Of a stretch of 39,870 nucleotides of DNA, positions 37,312 to 39,870 are shown piece after piece. Every line of letters starts with the position of its first letter. Position 1 is the first letter of the stretch. The position numbers were made by a program, and so were the translations under genes. Below the pieces are notes generated by a model. The model searched no databases, was not told the origin of the DNA, and saw nothing but the letters and a program-made list of their open reading frames with translations. This DNA is from Methanocella_A sp963792125 (GTDB taxonomy: Archaea > Halobacteriota > Methanocellia > Methanocellales > Methanocellaceae). Where the stretch lies: contig CAWBVA010000007.1 in NCBI GenBank assembly GCA_963792125.1, positions 1-39,870 of the forward strand, written 5' to 3'.

Positions 37312-38595
37312 TTACTTATAATGCTTTTCGGCTATTTCCTGTCCGACCCATTTGTTGCCGTCGCAGGTCATCTTCACGGTGTGGGCGCTCTTCTGCGCCT
37401 TCCTGCGCGCTTCTTCCACGGTGTCGGCCACAGACAGCACCACGCCCATGCGCCGTTCCTCGTAGCACTCCGGCTTGCCGAAGATGAGCACGCTCGTGTT
37501 CGGCGAGTAGGCTCCGGCGACCTGGTACTGCGGGTACCAGCATTCCGTGTGCGAGAGGATGACGTGGGAAGCCGCCTTCGACCGGGGCTCGATCACGTCG
37601 CCGTCCCAGACGATGGGAATGCCCAGGACCGCCTTCGCGTGGAGCGCGAACTCCGAGTAGCCCAGCGGCATGCTGGCCATGGTGACCAGGCCGGTATCGT
37701 GAGGCCTGCACGCCGTCTCGTTAGCGTAGACCTTGCCCGCCTTCGTGTCCACGAACATCTCGTGGGCGAACAGGCCGAAGCCTCCGAGCTTGTCCATGAT
37801 GCGCGCGGCGTAGTCGTAGCTTTCCTTTTCGAGCTTCGCGATCTTCTTGTCCTCGCCCTCCACCCACGGGTGCCATGACGAGTGATAGTCTCCCTCGATC
37901 TGGTAGTGGCCGACCGGCCGGACGAACTTAGTCTCGGGCTTGCCCTTCTCGTTCAGGTAGCGGACCGACAGCACGGTGGTCTCGATGTCGAAGTCGATGA
38001 ACTCCTCGACGATGATCTTGTCGGACGAGCCCCGTGCTTTCTTGGCCTCTCCGAACGCTTTCTCCACGTCCTTAGCGCTGTGGATGAAAAACGACCCCTT
38101 GCCGCTGGAAGACTGGATGGGCTTGGACACGCAGGGGAACCCGATCTTCTTACACGCCGCCTTGAAGCTCTCCAGGTCAGTAGCGTATGCGTATTTCGAG
38201 GTCCTGGCGCCAGTAGATGCGATCGCTTCCCGGAGCCGCTCGCGGTGCATCGCCGTCCAGACAGCCTTCGCGTTCGGCGCCACGAAGAAGCCTTTCTCTT
38301 CGAGCTTGAACAGCGTGTCGATGTTGATCGCCTCGATCTCCGGGATGATGGCGTCCGGCCGCTCCCTCTCGACGACGGCCATCAGCGCCCGCTCGCTCTT
38401 CATGTTGATGACATAGGACCTGTGGGCCACCTGCATGCCCGGCGAGTTCGCATAGCGGTCGACCGCCACGATCTCGATTCCCATCCGCTGTGCCTCAATC
38501 ATCGTCTCCTTTCCCAGCTCGCCCGCGCCAAGAAACATTAGTTTCGCACCGTTCGCGTTCGGTGTCCCCAGAACTTTCCTCGGTTTCAAGCTCAT
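37312..38595 (-). CDS. purT: formate-dependent phosphoribosylglycinamide formyltransferase
   Basis: 427 residues. It uses ATP and formate to make formyl-GAR in purine synthesis, common in methanogens, which lack the folate route. ATP-grasp features are GAGELGKE (24-31), SKPIQSSSGKGSFF (P-loop-like lysine region), VEEFIDFDIE and NETACRPHDTG near the end. It leads the tight run purT, ferredoxin, FAD oxidoreductase, DUF5946. Confidence 0.96.
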   Translation of the reverse strand: MSLKPRKVLGTPNANGAKLMFLGAGELGKETMIEAQRMGIEIVAVDRYANSPGMQVAHRSYVINMKSERALMAVVERERPDAIIPEIEAINIDTLFKLEEKGFFVAPNAKAVWTAMHRERLREAIASTGARTSKYAYATDLESFKAACKKIGFPCVSKPIQSSSGKGSFFIHSAKDVEKAFGEAKKARGSSDKIIVEEFIDFDIETTVLSVRYLNEKGKPETKFVRPVGHYQIEGDYHSSWHPWVEGEDKKIAKLEKESYDYAARIMDKLGGFGLFAHEMFVDTKAGKVYANETACRPHDTGLVTMASMPLGYSEFALHAKAVLGIPIVWDGDVIEPRSKAASHVILSHTECWYPQYQVAGAYSPNTSVLIFGKPECYEERRMGVVLSVADTVEEARRKAQKSAHTVKMTCDGNKWVGQEIAEKHYK

Positions 38596-38683
38596 ACCGC
38601 TACCTCTTGAGTAATTTATAATGGTACGGGATGGATAAAAACTTTAACTGTCCCGCCCTGCGCGCAGACGAAGTCCTGCGGCC

Positions 38684-39251
38684 ATGAGAAGCTGTTTATA
38701 CCGGCGCCCGGATAATGCCTTTCGAGGTCTTTTAATCAGGAAAGTCACCGCAGCAAACGTCGGCCGCCTGTCGCGGAGGAAGGAGCCGGAGAACTGGGCG
38801 TTCCGGGACTGGCTCAAGGAATGCGATATCGGCGCGGAGGAGATCGACGCTATCGTCCACGAGCTGTACCGGCAGGTGTCATCGGAGTTCGATTGTAAGG
38901 CCTGTGCCGACTGCTGCAAAGGCATCTCGCCGCTGCTGGACGACGAGGACATCACACGCCTCTCCATCGGGCTGGGCATACCCTCAGATCAGCGTGATTT
39001 CCAGATACCTTGTCAGGAACGACGAGTACGGCGGCTGGTCTTTCAACAGGACACCGTGCCCTCTCCTGAAAAATAATCTCTGCATATGCTATGAGTACCG
39101 ACCGCACGACTGCGTCTCCTATCCCCATCTGCACAAGGACAATTTCGTCAGCCGGCTGTCTAACACCGTCGCCAACTGTTCCGTCTGCCCGATCGTGTAT
39201 GACGTCTACGAGCGATTAAAAGACACGATAAACACAACGGACACCCTGTAG
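38684..39251 (+). pseudogene. YkgJ-type CxxCxxCC protein, frameshifted in a CCC run
   Basis: The first frame has the metal-binding CKACADCCKG of the YkgJ/CxxCxxCC family (iron or zinc chelating) and stops at 39074. The rest (ISRYLVRNDEYGGWSF...PCPLLKNNLCICYEYRPHDC...) is in another frame to 39251. Removing one C from 38981-38983 joins them (IGLGIPQISVISRY), about 188 residues. The 5' end is unsure: the ATG at 38684 lies close to a TATA-like TTTATACC and gives an odd N-terminus. Function of the family is unknown. Confidence 0.78.
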
Positions 39252-39314
39252 TTTTAAAACGCTTACACACACTGCCATATTGTGCACATCGAGTCGGTTG
39301 TGTCCACTGTGGTT

Positions 39315-39752
39315 TCAGGTTACCTGGATCTCGCCCTTCTTCTCCTCGGCCTTCTGCGCTATGGGCAGGGTCATGGTGAGTACGCCGTTGTTGTAAGATG
39401 CCTTGGCCCTGGACTTATCGACGAGCGTCGGCAGCATGATGGAACGATAGTATCCCATGTACCTGCGCTCCCGACGTAAGAAGCCTGCCTTTTCCTCCTC
39501 AGACTTCTCCATTTTTTTCTGTGCCGAGATTTCGAGTATCCGGTCGTCCCGGACATTGATCTGTATGTCTTTCTTGTCCACGCCCGGCATGTCCGCTGTC
39601 ACGATGATCTCGTTACCATGCTGCTGAATGTCCACGCTGGGCGTATTCATGTTCGTGCCCGTTACCGGGAACTGGCCGCCGAAGATGCTGGCGATTCTTT
39701 CCTCGATCCTCTTCAGCTCGTCGAAGGGATCATGCATCTGTATTTCTGCCAT
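39315..39752 (-). CDS. hsp20: small heat-shock protein Hsp20
   Basis: 145 residues from the ATG at 39752, which has GGAGG eight bases upstream (a longer frame starts at 39791). The alpha-crystallin domain (about 40-130) has IIVTADMPGVDKKDI and the hallmark NNGVLTMTLP (A-x-x-x-n-GvL). The N-terminus DPFDELKRIEERIASIF is typical of archaeal Hsp20. It binds unfolding proteins without ATP. Confidence 0.95.
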   Translation of the reverse strand: MAEIQMHDPFDELKRIEERIASIFGGQFPVTGTNMNTPSVDIQQHGNEIIVTADMPGVDKKDIQINVRDDRILEISAQKKMEKSEEEKAGFLRRERRYMGYYRSIMLPTLVDKSRAKASYNNGVLTMTLPIAQKAEEKKGEIQVT

Positions 39753-39870
39753 CTGCACTGCCTCCACCACATGCGACGCGTTGCGCATCACAACTACGTG
39801 ACATTATGCCGACGAGTTGCACAAACCTTGCCCGCAAAAATGGCGGCAGCAAGCACTGCCCGGGACCTTT

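Overview
The window is chromosomal DNA from a methanogenic euryarchaeon. The archaeal markers are sn-glycerol-1-phosphate dehydrogenase (egsA), an aEF-1beta gene paired with a small zinc-ribbon gene, a DUF63 membrane protein, an FmdE-family protein and TATA/BoxA promoters. GC-rich genes with AT-rich spacers and the gene set point to the Methanocellales (Methanocella-like), with Methanosarcinales as the alternative. This placement is inference from family knowledge, not a database search. I see no rRNA, CRISPR array, insertion sequence or phage gene.

Layout. 1-3942 (minus): two secreted proteins with NHL/Vgb-like motifs, then a bacterial-type class II aldolase and a probably PPi-dependent phosphofructokinase in one operon. 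4469-9051 (plus): carA-carB and a small membrane protein. 9288-10520 (minus): a TTG-started DUF4097-type protein and, upstream, a remnant of a second copy. 10521-11586: mostly non-coding, with a 9-bp-periodic CACAGAGT hairpin before argG. 11587-13473 (plus): argG, zinc ribbon-aEF1B, tRNA-Ala(CGC). 13474-19162: a hairpin repeat, a frameshifted membrane protein, nadA-hypD, and a secreted transglutaminase-like/sorting-signal pair. 19486-25803: a winged-helix protein, a broken coiled-coil gene, two SpoIIM paralogues with a DUF63 gene, egsA, a winged-helix/CBS regulator and a flavoprotein remnant. 25909-32891: FmdE, PHP phosphoesterase, an MFS exporter, an AlkZ-like protein, rhodanese, methyltransferase, cupredoxin and small proteins. 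33013-34240: a frameshifted MacB-type permease. 34440-34839: tandem hairpin repeats abutting tRNA-Arg(CCG). 34900-38595 (minus): purT, a 52-residue ferredoxin, a CrtI-like FAD oxidoreductase and DUF5946 in a tight run, then an MGMT-like protein. 38684-39752: a frameshifted YkgJ-type protein and Hsp20.

The core genes feed arginine/pyrimidine synthesis (carAB, argG), purines (purT), NAD (nadA), hydrogenase maturation (hypD), archaeal lipid synthesis (egsA) and sugar-phosphate conversion (fba-pfk). The accessory genes are mostly membrane or secreted, and several carry one-base lesions or internal deletions.

The observations most worth a second look are: (1) a modular double-hairpin repeat that abuts the 3' ends of pfk, tRNA-Ala and tRNA-Arg, always in the same orientation to the gene, with paired-arm changes between copies; (2) a ferredoxin/CrtI-like oxidoreductase operon behind purT; (3) a bacterial-type PPi-PFK/class II aldolase operon in an archaeon; (4) two remnants that keep both gene ends and have lost the middle; and (5) about eight frameshifts concentrated in accessory genes.
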